The notes: generated from the letters alone by a model not told the origin. A DNA stretch of 64,000 nt from RBG-16-57-11 sp964503145 (GCA_964503145.1 CAZCYV010000002.1:579592-643591), one strand, 5' to 3'; positions 34,501-41,666 are shown, counted from the first letter of the stretch. Program-made: numbers and translations.

Positions 34501-35674
34501 TCATTCCGGTGATGTCCGTGCCGATCTTGTTGCCCGCAACCACGTTGTTCCAGGGCGAACTCTGGCCGAACAGGACGCCCCAATCGCTGTGGCCGGAGAT
34601 CAGGTTGCCTTCCAGCGCGTCGGAGACGCCGTCGCCGTCTGTGCCGATGACGTTAAATTCTGTGGCGAGGAGGCGCACCCCTTCCACCTGCAAGCCGACG
34701 CCGGCCGCGCCGCTGGCGTTTACGCCAATCAGGTTGCCGGAAACGCGGTTGTGGTGGCTGCGATTAGGGCTGGTTCCGGTGAGCTGGATGTTGTAGGTGT
34801 TGCCGCCGATGACGTTGCCTTCCAGGGCGTCGCCCACGCCATCGCCATCGGCGCCGATGACGGTGTAGCCCGCTTCCTGCACCAGGATGCCGTTGGCAGC
34901 GACGGTGGTGTTGCTGGTTCCCACTGGAGCCGTGCCCGCCGCATTCAGGCCGATATAGTTGCCCATGATTTTGTTGCCGGTGGTGGCGGGCTGGTAGATC
35001 CAGATGTTCTGGTCAATGTTGGCGGAGATGACGTTGCGTTCGGCCGCGTCGTTCACGCCGTCGGCGTTCGTGCCGATGCGGTTGTTGCTGGAGCCGCCGT
35101 CGATCCAGACGCCGCGCTGGTTGGCGACGCGGGTATTCCCGGCAAGATTTGTGCCGATGTAGTTGCCGTACAGCCAGTTGTCGCCGCCGGTTTGCAGCCG
35201 GATGCCGCCGGCGAAGCTGCCGCCCACAAAGCCGTTGATCACCAGCCCGCGCACGGTGCTGTTGCCGGCTGTGATGTTCAGGCCAACGACGTTGCTGCCA
35301 GCCAGGCTGCCGTTGAGTTCGATCAGCGGCGGACCGCTGTAGCCGCTGCCGCCCTGGCTCCAGCCGTCGATGGTGACGGGGCCGGTGATGGTGGGCAGGG
35401 CGGCGGTGGGCTGGATGGTTTGCTGGCTGCCGGCCGCGCCGATGGCGAAGGTGATGGTGTCCGCGCCGGGGTTGGCGTTGGCGTCGAGGATGGCCTGGCG
35501 CAGCGAGCCGGGGCCGCTGTTGGCGGTGGTGGTGACGGTGTAAACCGCCAGCGGCTCGTCCTGCGCGGTTGGATCTTCCTGCGCGGAAGCACCCTGCAGG
35601 GTTGGCGCCGCCAGGCCGAATAAGAGGACGATCAACAAGATACTGTGCATTATAGCCGGGTGGTGTTTACGCAT
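28526..35674 (-). CDS. Giant secreted surface protein: beta-helix, PKD and SdrD B-like repeats
   Basis: A 2382-residue protein. The ATG at 35674 is chosen because a clean signal peptide follows (HSILLIVLLFGLAAPTLQGASA) and GAGG precedes; the frame extends 16 codons further. Order of domains: CSLREA-like opening (VTTTANSGPGSLRQAILDAN); right-handed parallel beta-helix of about 550 residues with repeated NxIxGN and GNLIGV turns; PKD domain (YEWDFGDG); then about ten SdrD B-like or collagen-binding-B-like repeats with calcium motifs such as WIDRDGDG, WVDSNGDG, FIDGNHNG and WLDTNNDG. The extreme C-terminus is KKVMLPLVFR. It is presumably a cell-surface adhesin or S-layer-associated protein. It is divergent from a SARP regulator. 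Confidence 0.88.
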   Translation of the reverse strand: MRKHHPAIMHSILLIVLLFGLAAPTLQGASAQEDPTAQDEPLAVYTVTTTANSGPGSLRQAILDANANPGADTITFAIGAAGSQQTIQPTAALPTITGPVTIDGWSQGGSGYSGPPLIELNGSLAGSNVVGLNITAGNSTVRGLVINGFVGGSFAGGIRLQTGGDNWLYGNYIGTNLAGNTRVANQRGVWIDGGSSNNRIGTNADGVNDAAERNVISANIDQNIWIYQPATTGNKIMGNYIGLNAAGTAPVGTSNTTVAANGILVQEAGYTVIGADGDGVGDALEGNVIGGNTYNIQLTGTSPNRSHHNRVSGNLIGVNASGAAGVGLQVEGVRLLATEFNVIGTDGDGVSDALEGNLISGHSDWGVLFGQSSPWNNVVAGNKIGTDITGMSAIANGFGGSPRGGVSLAGYGNLIGSNFNGVSDDLERNLISGNANNSTNGIFSQFVNIAGAQPNTIAGNWIGVDATGLAALPNNVGIGGASQGLLVRDNVIAGNTFEGISLNLTSSVLTGNRIGVGADGATALGNGYHGIRLVGSDNRIGGTGPGETNIIAHNGYGSANFPNGVRIDATALRNTLRGNRIFDNAQLGIDLLQPAGVTLNDPDDPDTGGNNLQNYPVITFAQSYANGTTVIQGTLDSNPNTTFTMDFYYSAEADPTGYGEGENYLGAANVTTDANGDATFDVTLPAAIPPNQFVSATATHADGSTSEFSLAYAAGGVVDVPIAGLALQASLPIYEDLPAQFSASVNTGTGVGYEWDFGDGQLGSGAAVEHTFTTPGTYTVTVTAVNNSSSAITSTLVNVLEPANINGFVWIDRDGDGFFGMGEPAVVNSLGQGYLITATLQAPPNTALNANIVNGSYQIFTPQAGVYLVEATNLYVCSVITNCNSSPSPVAVAMGEDGGTEINFGIMPVSFVPQPDDDGYIVGRAWVDSNGDGFPNSGETPLNGRTVRLLDINGNQLATHVTGSSWSHGAYAFRISNPGTYRVQMDAPGGFFPASREVEVYVAGRNMVSAQLPFAAGGTIGGQVANINGVGLDGVPFTLQPGNRQTVSFGFANGAYGFAGLADGSYTLQISPPANYVTADGVTQRFVPATLNGSAVENWTLLKKGELTIKAVQVVNGQALPIDFLPFELLLNGSQVRVAFTNAQGEARVEGLAPGTYIVQPFDDLGNLVPGLQLTPAERTAVVSNDSAATLNFSGTLSRSLNMFCQLPVAGQPGFACTYEVRTLSGSLIETGYLPASQPTTSNWNLNPATLEVRLIPDPNAPGQASWPAYSQIVVIADNTHVDVRYPWNPTNPQTIAGYAFWDRCAPQGVRANGNNCTESNVPSNNGIPVTLYNQLGIEITSTLTTQGTNWNSGYFSFPNLPVPGNYRVRVNLPPGYAPTTAVERWYTLTGVAPAPELLEVGYQLNENQALGGRVFWDTDANGVFDEAWDDPIAGAAVAITRPDGSSVANLTTGSNGSYTKSPITSGEYRVTLTHAGQTWVRDVSVPLNGAVPLIDFPLTPADNRPRVLVFIDGNHNGAADAGEQRLADVSVRLRDAACGSSGADLQTVTTDSGGVAVFNPPPSGFFPVCAQITAGLPADLLPADPAGVNVPRSGGEPVALAVQPANTLLVRAFLDGNGNGSREAGEAFVGGGSATVNGVTQSLSNSGATFYLPGGSYPVQFTPPAGYASLWTLPMGPIVTNNAAQTLLIPLRDAGSISGKVWPPNGNPGTIVWGGGSLASGLVVQLQNTATNASIETTSDSFGNFSFSNLSPATYRLRIPAPPPGYIANSEPLITYQSGQILSGNNLNLVPTGHVVGVVYNDSNGNQQWDGNEPGIDDYAVRLIGSAGQEVAVATPDAAGYFRFEGLTANTPYALQLVNAPDALFVTASPGVFTVGADHTAVQLGVAIEGASSGPVFQVGGTVKYQQGDALIPIAGARVVRYAHQTGGNCNVTSPVILADTYTDSAGSFQMQGNGHCLKVIDVPGLVDTPRLLHVCESGNLYTGQCVSIAGVWTSMAYITLNPAEPLFRVNANDTAQVAWSAFRDDNGNGARDAGEPGLAGVTLAGGGSSGVSGQTGWGQPLSLGDGLHILTIVPPAGYVVSGPATRAVSMQGADVTLPAIPLRPAGLTIIQAFVDLDGDGEQDEGESGVGGVDLALSGAASANATTTPNGRAVLTDLPDGSYTVTATPPTGYATVPASTITLFQGGVVQIPLELPGMVSGMVYDDWDGGGQQQPDELVFQTPFTLTLGMEQMKTMGGRGLFLGLPDGAYTLAATTTTVQPQSFILAVGEGHGVGLAAVAPGVVRGTLWLDTNNDGLRQPWEAPLAGVTVTLDGSRTEVTDQHGRFAFYGVDPGAHTLTADLPEGVTGSLPAVNLSSERGAAVGLAGQVDIKKVMLPLVFR

Positions 35675-35718
35675 GTGTTTAACCTCACAATGACTGATAG
35701 AGCTACCTTGGCCGGAAG

Positions 35719-35925
35719 TCACTCGACCGGATAAGAGGTGGTCGGATAAGAGCTGGTCAAATCATTGAGATAGGCCAGCAATGCGTCCAGATCGCGAAAC
35801 CCCTGGCGGGCGTGGGTATGAGCGTCCTCCAGGCTAAAGCGCCAGGAAGGGGATGACGATAGATTCTGATCGTCTTCCAACCAGATGCGCAGTAAATAAG
35901 CACGGTAAGACCGTTCAGATGTCAT
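35719..35925 (-). CDS. Small conserved-looking hypothetical protein
   Basis: These 68 residues (RSYRAYLLRIWLEDDQNLSSS, WRFSLEDAHTHARQGFRDLD, ALLAYLNDL) show a strong alternation of aromatic and Arg residues that looks like a folded small domain; I do not know its function. It ends 45 bases before the giant surface protein gene on the same strand and is probably in its operon. There is no clear Shine-Dalgarno before the ATG. Confidence 0.6.
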   Translation of the reverse strand: MTSERSYRAYLLRIWLEDDQNLSSSPSWRFSLEDAHTHARQGFRDLDALLAYLNDLTSSYPTTSYPVE

Positions 35926-35944
35926 GAGAGGGTGAGTTTTAATC

Positions 35945-35973
35945 TAGACATTGGTTTTTACACCCTTTATAAT
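35945..35973 (+). promoter_or_regulatory. Promoter of the SARP-type regulator
   Basis: TAGACA (35945-35950), exact 17-base spacer, perfect TATAAT (35968-35973). Transcription would begin near 35980 and give a leader of about 88 bases that contains the 11-bp direct repeats. Confidence 0.75.
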
Positions 35974-36027
35974 GGAAGGCGAAATCTTGCGTGCTTTCAA
36001 AAACTGGTCAAATCTTACCTACTAAGG

Positions 36028-36055
36028 GTTAATTGGGCGTTGATTCAGCGTTAAT
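36028..36055 (+). repeat. Three direct repeats with 11-bp period before the SARP gene
   Basis: GTTAAT (36028), GTTGAT (36039) and GTTAAT (36050) start exactly 11 bases apart. SARP and OmpR-type winged-helix regulators are known to bind such head-to-tail repeats, one per helical turn. The site is downstream of the promoter, so binding would repress (autoregulation, inference). The motif resembles the repeats before pstS. Confidence 0.65.
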
Positions 36056-36067
36056 CGGGGAACCAAT

Positions 36068-39000
36068 TTGGAAAAGCTTGAGATTAATGTATTAGGGCCT
36101 GTGCAATTAACCCTGGCCGGCAAGCCGCTGGCCGGATTGGTTTCAGCCAAGGCCAAAGCGCTGTTGGTCTATCTGGCCATAGAGCGGCGCCCTTGTTCGC
36201 GCAGTGCCCTGGCAGGGCTGTTATGGAGCGATCTGCCAGAAGACGATGCCCGGCGAAATTTACGCGTAGAAGTCTCGAAGCTGCGCCGCTGGCTGAACCC
36301 TTATCTGGTCTTCACCTCTCAGGAAGCGAGCATCAACCCAACCAGCCCCTATCTGGTGGATGTTCACGAGTTTGAGGATTGGGTCTCAAAATTCCGTGCT
36401 CAGGCTTCTTCGCCAGATCTGAGCCAGATGCTGGAGACTGTTGCGCTCTACCGGGGCGACTTCTTGAGCGATTTTCATGTACGCGCAGCGCCATTGTTCG
36501 AAGAGTGGGTGCTGGTGGAACGTGAACGCCTGCGCCAATTGGCGTTGGATCTGTTGGATCAAATCAATCAGGCTGCTATCCAACAGCAAGACTGGAAAGC
36601 AGGTTTGTTCGCAGCACGTAAATCGCTGGCCATCGATAGCTGGAGAGAGAAGAGTCATCGTCAGTTGATGATCATCCTGGTGCTCAGCGGCGACCGCAGC
36701 GCCGCCCTGGCCCAGTTTGAGACCGCCCGCCGCATCCTGGTGCAGGAATTGGGGGTAGAGCCTGGCCCGGAAACGCTGGCTTTATACCAGCGCATCAAGC
36801 AAGGGGAGCTTATACCGCCTGCCAGCTCAGCTCCGATGATTCAAATCGGCGCCTCGCCCCCACCGCATAATTTGCCTGCTCCAACCACCTCATTCATCGG
36901 ACGGCAGGCGGAACTGGCGCAGGTTGCGGAACTGCTGGCCGATCCCGGTTGCCGCCTGCTGACGCTGACCGGGCCCGGCGGCATTGGCAAAACCCGCCTG
37001 GCGCTGGAGATCTGCTGGAAGCTTTTCAGTGATCCTGCCGCAATCTTCAAAGATGGCCTGTATTTTGTTCCGCTTGCATCGCTAACCGATCCAGACTTGC
37101 TGGCCCCAACCATCGCGGGAGCGCTCGACCTATCGCTGTCTGGTTCCCAGGAGGCGCAAAAGCAGTTAGCCCAGCACCTCAAAGATAAACGAATGCTGCT
37201 TGTGCTGGACAATTTCGAACAACTGGTCGAAGCCGCGCCGGTCCTGGTTGAAATCCTGCGAGGCGCGCCTGGGGTCAAGCTGCTGGTCACCTCCCGCCAC
37301 CAGCTCGATTTGTACGAAGAATGGGTTTTTTCGGTAGAGGGTATGTCTTATCCTGCTCATGTGGATCGTGCTGGTTGGCAAGATTTCAGCGCAGTGCAGC
37401 TCTTCCAGCAGCGAGCACGGCGGGTGAACCTGCGCTTTTCCGTGGAGGAGCACCGCGATTGCATTGTTCACTTATGTCAGTTGCTGGAGGGCCTGCCTCT
37501 GGGCATCGAGCTGGCGGCGGCCTGGCTGCAGGTGTTGCCCTGTGAGCAGATTTCCAGGCTCATCGAGCACAATCTTGACCTGCCCGAGAACCGTATCCGT
37601 AATCTCCCGCCCCGCCAGCGCAGCTTGCGAGCTGTCCTGCAATACTCCTGGGATCTGCTCTCGGAGGAAGAACAGCACACCCTGGCCCGCATCGCGGTTT
37701 TCCAGCCGGGTTTCACGCCACAGGCCGCCGAGGCGGTCGCCAGGTCTCGCCCGCGGACGCTGGCCGGCCTGGTCAGCAAGTCGCTGCTGCGTTTTACATC
37801 CGATGGGCGTTATGGCATGCACAGCCTTCTTCAGGCTTTTGCGCAAGAAAAACTCGCCGAGCCAGAACTGGATGCAGTTCGAGAAGCCCACAGTCACTAT
37901 TACGGTGCTTACCTCTCTGTTCGCGAGCAGGATATCTCCGGGCCCAGGGAAACTGCGGCGATCGATGAAATCGCTATGGAGATCGGCAATATCCGCCTGG
38001 GCTGGCAGTGGGCTATCGGAAAGATATCTGCAACCCGAACCAATCCCAGCTCTCCACCTTCCCCAAAAGTGCTGACGCTGATCGAGCAGTACCTGCCCAT
38101 GCTAAGCGCCTTCTACCAGCACAGGAGCTGGTTTCACGAAGGGCAGGCGGTTTTCTCCCATGCGGCGAGCACCATGGAAAACGCCGGTTTCGATCAAATG
38201 GAGCCGACTTCCAGAGCGCCCTTCCTGCTGGGGAGCGTATGCCTGGCGCGCGCCCGATTTTGCCGGGTGCTGGGGCAGAACAAAACCGCCCACTCCCTGG
38301 TGCTCAAGGGCTTATCCTTATTGGGTCAAGCTTCGGACAGCTTGCAGATTGCGGACGCATGGCATCTCCTCGGTCAGATCGAACATCAAATGGGCGCAGG
38401 CGAGGCCGCGGATCAAGCTTACCACCAGAGCCTGGATATTTATCGCTGCCTGAATAACCCAACAGGCATCGCTTCGAATCTGATCAGCCTGGGAGTGCTG
38501 GCAAAAAACCGAGGAGACCTTTCTCAGGCGAGCGACCTATACATGGAATGCCTGGAGATTTTCCGCCAGCGGGACGATCCGCGTGGTATCTGGGTCTGCT
38601 TGATCAACCTGGGAAACATTGCCAACGTCCAACAGGATTACCAACAGGCAAAGCGGCTATACGAAGAAAGTCTGACAACCCTTCAAGGGTCTGGCGACAA
38701 ATCCAGGCAGGCTCTGACCCTGGTCAACCTGGGGAGCGTCGCTCGGGAGACCGATGCGTGTGAACAGGCGCTACAGTATTATCTGGAAAGCCTCAAAATC
38801 GGCGAGGAGACCGGTGAGAAGCGCATCCTGATTGCCAGCCTGGACGGGCTTGGCAAGACCTATCTTAACCAGGGCGACCTCGCCGCTGCCCAGGATTATC
38901 TGCTGAAGGCACTGCGGAATGCTATAGAGGCCAACTTACTCCCCCAGGCGCTTGACAGCCTGGCCTCGCTGGGACGCTTGAAGACAAATCTCGGCGAGAT

Positions 39001-39193
39001 GGAGCTGGCTTTGGAATTATTGGCGTTTGTAACCAACCACCCAGCCAGCCCCGAACATGCCCGGCGGGATGCACAAAGCGATTTTGATCTTCTTAAGGCA
39101 GAATTGCCCACCGATGTAGTCGCCAAGGCAGTTCATGCCGCACAGGAAATTTCCCTGGAAGGAATCCTGGTTTGCCTGGGTATAACCTCTTGA
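36068..39193 (+). CDS. SARP-family regulator: winged helix, BTAD, NB-ARC ATPase, TPR
   Basis: This 1041-residue AfsR-like signal-transducing regulator has an OmpR-type DNA-binding domain (about 1-95; LSGLLWSDLPEDDARRNLRVEVSKLRRWL-like region), a bacterial transcriptional activator domain (about 97-245; ELGVEPGPETLALYQRIK), and an STAND/NB-ARC ATPase with Walker A LTGPGGIGKTRLALEI and Walker B MLLVLDNFEQL. At least six TPR-like repeats follow (about 720-990). The start is TTG at 36068 with GGGG about eight bases before it. It is divergent from the surface-protein operon, which is its most likely target (inference). Confidence 0.92.
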   Translation: MEKLEINVLGPVQLTLAGKPLAGLVSAKAKALLVYLAIERRPCSRSALAGLLWSDLPEDDARRNLRVEVSKLRRWLNPYLVFTSQEASINPTSPYLVDVHEFEDWVSKFRAQASSPDLSQMLETVALYRGDFLSDFHVRAAPLFEEWVLVERERLRQLALDLLDQINQAAIQQQDWKAGLFAARKSLAIDSWREKSHRQLMIILVLSGDRSAALAQFETARRILVQELGVEPGPETLALYQRIKQGELIPPASSAPMIQIGASPPPHNLPAPTTSFIGRQAELAQVAELLADPGCRLLTLTGPGGIGKTRLALEICWKLFSDPAAIFKDGLYFVPLASLTDPDLLAPTIAGALDLSLSGSQEAQKQLAQHLKDKRMLLVLDNFEQLVEAAPVLVEILRGAPGVKLLVTSRHQLDLYEEWVFSVEGMSYPAHVDRAGWQDFSAVQLFQQRARRVNLRFSVEEHRDCIVHLCQLLEGLPLGIELAAAWLQVLPCEQISRLIEHNLDLPENRIRNLPPRQRSLRAVLQYSWDLLSEEEQHTLARIAVFQPGFTPQAAEAVARSRPRTLAGLVSKSLLRFTSDGRYGMHSLLQAFAQEKLAEPELDAVREAHSHYYGAYLSVREQDISGPRETAAIDEIAMEIGNIRLGWQWAIGKISATRTNPSSPPSPKVLTLIEQYLPMLSAFYQHRSWFHEGQAVFSHAASTMENAGFDQMEPTSRAPFLLGSVCLARARFCRVLGQNKTAHSLVLKGLSLLGQASDSLQIADAWHLLGQIEHQMGAGEAADQAYHQSLDIYRCLNNPTGIASNLISLGVLAKNRGDLSQASDLYMECLEIFRQRDDPRGIWVCLINLGNIANVQQDYQQAKRLYEESLTTLQGSGDKSRQALTLVNLGSVARETDACEQALQYYLESLKIGEETGEKRILIASLDGLGKTYLNQGDLAAAQDYLLKALRNAIEANLLPQALDSLASLGRLKTNLGEMELALELLAFVTNHPASPEHARRDAQSDFDLLKAELPTDVVAKAVHAAQEISLEGILVCLGITS

Positions 39194-39244
39194 GAAAAAA
39201 TGCATGCCAGCTATGTTTACATTCAAAGAATTAGGAGCATCGAA

Positions 39245-39844
39245 ATGAAAATCAGCATCATCGGCGCAGGCAACATTGGCAGCACGCTGGGCCACAAATG
39301 GGCTGCCGCGGGTCATCGGATAGCTTTCGGGGTGCGCCATCCCGCCGATTCCAAATTCGAAGCGTTACAGGCCAGCGGCGAAGTGACCGGAGTCGGCGAG
39401 GCGGCTGCTTTTGGCGAGGTGGTGGTGCTGGCGCTGCCCGGCGCGGCGGTGGAGGACTTCGTCTCGACATACGCCGAGGCCCTGGCAGGAAAGATCATCA
39501 TTGACACCACCAACAACGTGCGCCAGGCGCCAATGAACCAGCTGGCTTTCCTGGCGGAGAAGGTTCCCGGCGCGCGACTGGTGCGCGCCTTCAACACGCT
39601 GGGGTGGGAGAACTTTGCCGACCCGCAGATCGGCGGCGAGCAGATCGATCTGTTCTTCTGCGGAGACCCGGCGGCGCGCCCGGCTGCCGAACAACTGATT
39701 GCGGAGATTGGTCTGCGGCCGGTCTATATCGGCGGTATCGATCAGGCTGCGGCGCTGGACGGAATGACGCGGGTGTGGTTTGCGCTGGCGCTGGGCCAGG
39801 GCTATGGGCGGCGGACCGCCTTCAAGCTGTTGACAGAGAAGTAG
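39245..39844 (+). CDS. F420-dependent NADP reductase-like protein
   Basis: The 199 residues have a Rossmann N-terminus (MKISIIGAGNIGSTLGHKWAAAGH) and VVVLALPGAAVEDFV, NVRQAPMNQLAFLAEKVPGARLVRAFNTLGWENFADP, as in the NADPH:F420 oxidoreductase family. Many homologues annotated this way are simple NADP-binding dehydrogenases, so F420 use is not proven; no F420 biosynthesis gene is in the window. The ATG at 39245 is preferred to the in-frame 39200 because AGGAG lies seven bases before it. Confidence 0.85.
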   Translation: MKISIIGAGNIGSTLGHKWAAAGHRIAFGVRHPADSKFEALQASGEVTGVGEAAAFGEVVVLALPGAAVEDFVSTYAEALAGKIIIDTTNNVRQAPMNQLAFLAEKVPGARLVRAFNTLGWENFADPQIGGEQIDLFFCGDPAARPAAEQLIAEIGLRPVYIGGIDQAAALDGMTRVWFALALGQGYGRRTAFKLLTEK

Positions 39845-39916
39845 CCTGCAGAAGCGCCTGTTCCGGTTCGCAAGGATTCAGGCAGCCACACCAGGTGAAG
39901 TTGGTTGATATCCGTC

Positions 39917-40828
39917 TCAGGAATACAAAGACGGGGCATCCGGGTCGTGGCGCAGGTAGTTGGCCCGGGCGCGACCAAAGCTGGTGGTGGCATAGCAGTA
40001 GCGGCAGCCAAACAAGCAGGTATCGTACATGCCGATATCCTTGCTGACCACACAGCCACAGGCGCTGCGCTGCCCCGGGTCTTTGGTGCGTGAGACCTCC
40101 AACCCGAACACCCGCTGGATGTATTCGTCATCCACGCACTTTCCAGGTCGAATGCCAAGGGGCTGCAGATTCCGCTCTTCGGCGCAGCTTACAATCTCCA
40201 TGCAGTGCGCTCGAGCAATTGCTGCCAGATCGCACAGCAAATCGCCGAGCCAATCGGGCAAATCCCCTTGCGCCTCTGATGCATCCTTCTTCACAGGCAA
40301 CAGTTGCGCGCCCTGGCGCGCCATCTCTTGGAGGCGCCCACGCAACTTGGGATAGTCATCCATCAGGCTGACCACCGAACGGTTGGTACAGCCGTCCAAT
40401 GCCTGCGCCAGGCGGGCATAGGCAGCCCGATGATACGCTGGCGGCGTAATTTCGCTGAGCACGATTGGATCGTAGCGCCAGATCACTCGATCCGGTCCAA
40501 TGCGTTGCGCCAGCTCGCGGAAAGTTTTCAGCGATGCCTGCAGGGGGGGATTATGGGAGTCGATCTGGGGCGGGTAACCCAGAAAGGTGTACTGAAAATA
40601 GTAGCGATAGCCGCGCTCATCCAATTCTTTTAGGTAGGGGAACAGAGGGCGTGGGTTGCGCGTCCAGAAGACGATCGCTTCAACGTCCTCGGGCAGCAAA
40701 GAAATGCGCGCCACCTGCTGGCGGTTAAAAGGATTGGGCACCTCGCAATATCCGGCTCGAACCCGCTTAATAAACCAGCGGGCGTAAAACGCCGGGATAT
40801 CCGTCCGGCGACTGGCGCTGATGATCAT
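39917..40828 (-). CDS. DUF1848 protein with C-terminal cysteine cluster
   Basis: This 303-residue DUF1848 family protein begins MIISASRRTDIPAFYARWF, with PNPFNRQQVARISLLPEDVEAIVFWTRNPRP and VIWRYDPIVLS. The C-terminus carries a dense Cys set (CGCVVSKDIGMYDTCLFGCRYCYAT), likely an Fe-S cluster site; the CxxGCxYCYA form recalls radical-SAM-type binding although the family is not a classical one. Its function is not known. It is divergent from the GntR gene, and its own promoter must overlap the 8-bp repeats. Confidence 0.85.
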   Translation of the reverse strand: MIISASRRTDIPAFYARWFIKRVRAGYCEVPNPFNRQQVARISLLPEDVEAIVFWTRNPRPLFPYLKELDERGYRYYFQYTFLGYPPQIDSHNPPLQASLKTFRELAQRIGPDRVIWRYDPIVLSEITPPAYHRAAYARLAQALDGCTNRSVVSLMDDYPKLRGRLQEMARQGAQLLPVKKDASEAQGDLPDWLGDLLCDLAAIARAHCMEIVSCAEERNLQPLGIRPGKCVDDEYIQRVFGLEVSRTKDPGQRSACGCVVSKDIGMYDTCLFGCRYCYATTSFGRARANYLRHDPDAPSLYS

Positions 40829-40843
40829 CGGAGCACAATCCTC

Positions 40844-40871
40844 TTGACAAATCGGTTATCTTGAATACAAT
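40844..40871 (+). promoter_or_regulatory. Promoter of the GntR gene
   Basis: Perfect TTGACA (40844-40849), 16-base spacer, TACAAT (40866-40871). The -10 is the first unit of the 8-bp repeat tract, and the spacer contains TTATCTTGAA, the same 10 bases as the inverted repeat at 11875-11884. Confidence 0.75.
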
Positions 40872-40912
40872 TATACAATAATACAATCAAACAATCGTAC
40901 AAAGATACAGTA
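40865..40912. repeat. Six tandem 8-bp repeats (ATACAATN) at a divergent promoter
   Basis: Consecutive units are ATACAATT, ATACAATA, ATACAATC, AAACAATC, GTACAAAG and ATACAGTA, in exact 8-base register from 40865 to 40912, decaying from left to right. They contain the GntR -10 and a minus-strand TATAAT (40875-40870) facing the DUF1848 gene. They could be an operator array or a slippage tract (inference). Confidence 0.75.
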
Positions 40913-40942
40913 TGAGATCAGATGAAATTATAACCACTGAAG

Positions 40943-41383
40943 ATGAACGTCCAGATTGATTTCCGCTCGAGCCAACCCATCTACCTGCAGATCGTGGAGC
41001 AAATCCGCCAGATGGTAGCTCAAGGTGAGCTAAAGCCAGGCGATCAACTACCTACGGTGCGTCAGCTTGCTGCCGACCTGCGAGTCAATTTTAACACTGT
41101 TGCGCGGGCCTACCGCATCCTGGATGACGCCGGGTTGATCTCTACTCAGCACGGCCGCGGGACTTATGTTTGGGAGACCCCATCGGAAGAATCTCTGCAA
41201 CGACTGCGCAGGCATGGGCTCGAGGAACTCACCAAGCAATACATTTGGGAAGCCACACGCCTGGGTTATTCGACGGTCGAAATTCAACAGGCTGTCATCC
41301 AACAAATCGTGACATTGAAAGAGAGCGTGGAACATGAAGAAAACCTCGACCGAGCAATCTACTCCAAAGCAGGTTCCCATTAA
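40943..41383 (+). CDS. GntR family transcriptional regulator (YtrA-like)
   Basis: The 146 residues have an N-terminal GntR winged helix: IDFRSSQPIYLQIVEQIRQMVAQGELKPGDQLPTVRQLAADLRVNFNTVARAYRILDDAGLI, with the characteristic GRGTYV turn. A short C-terminal helical part (about 80-146) is typical of the YtrA subgroup, which binds no classical FCD/UTRA ligand and often controls ABC exporters; none follows here. Upstream are a consensus promoter and 8-bp repeats, perhaps its own operator. Confidence 0.9.
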   Translation: MNVQIDFRSSQPIYLQIVEQIRQMVAQGELKPGDQLPTVRQLAADLRVNFNTVARAYRILDDAGLISTQHGRGTYVWETPSEESLQRLRRHGLEELTKQYIWEATRLGYSTVEIQQAVIQQIVTLKESVEHEENLDRAIYSKAGSH

Positions 41384-41392
41384 GAGTGACAA

Positions 41393-41650
41393 TTGGCGCA
41401 TCAGCAGCATCGCGCTGACGCTCTCCATGGCCAGATGCCGCTGGCGGATATCCTGGTCGGGCGTTCCAAGATGGACGCCGACCGGCAGCACATCATCGAC
41501 GAGCGCACCGCGCCGTGGGGCGTCTCGGTGCAGTCAGTGGAGATCCGCGACATCATTATCCCTCAAAACCTCGAGGATGCGATGAGCCGCCAGGCGCAGG
41601 CCGCGCCAATGCCGGAAGATAAAAACCCATCCGCCTCTAGCCGAGAATGA
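41393..41650 (+). pseudogene. Fragment of a band-7/SPFH (slipin-like) gene
   Basis: The middle of this frame (LADILVGRSKMDADRQHIID, ERTAPWGVSVQSVEIRDIII, PQNLEDAMSRQAQA) matches the C-terminal core of the SPFH domain of stomatin/slipin proteins, where relatives read IIDExTxPWGIxVxxVEIxDxxxPxxMxxAMxxQAxAE. The N-terminal membrane anchor, most of the SPFH domain and the coiled-coil end are absent, and there is no ribosome site. I read it as the remnant of a deletion between the GntR gene and the CPBP gene. Confidence 0.75.
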
Positions 41651-41666
41651 CCGCTAAGGAAATGCC

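Noticed and set aside
33575..35623. Long plus-strand open frame of 682 codons opposite the beta-helix region
   Set aside because: It is the antisense shadow of a low-complexity, Gly/Asn/Val-rich repeat gene; the minus-strand frame has signal peptide and domain logic.
41334..41585. Frame beginning KKTSTEQSTPKQ overlapping the GntR end
   Set aside because: It turns into Arg/Ser/Trp-rich shadow text opposite in frame to the recognisable band-7 fragment.
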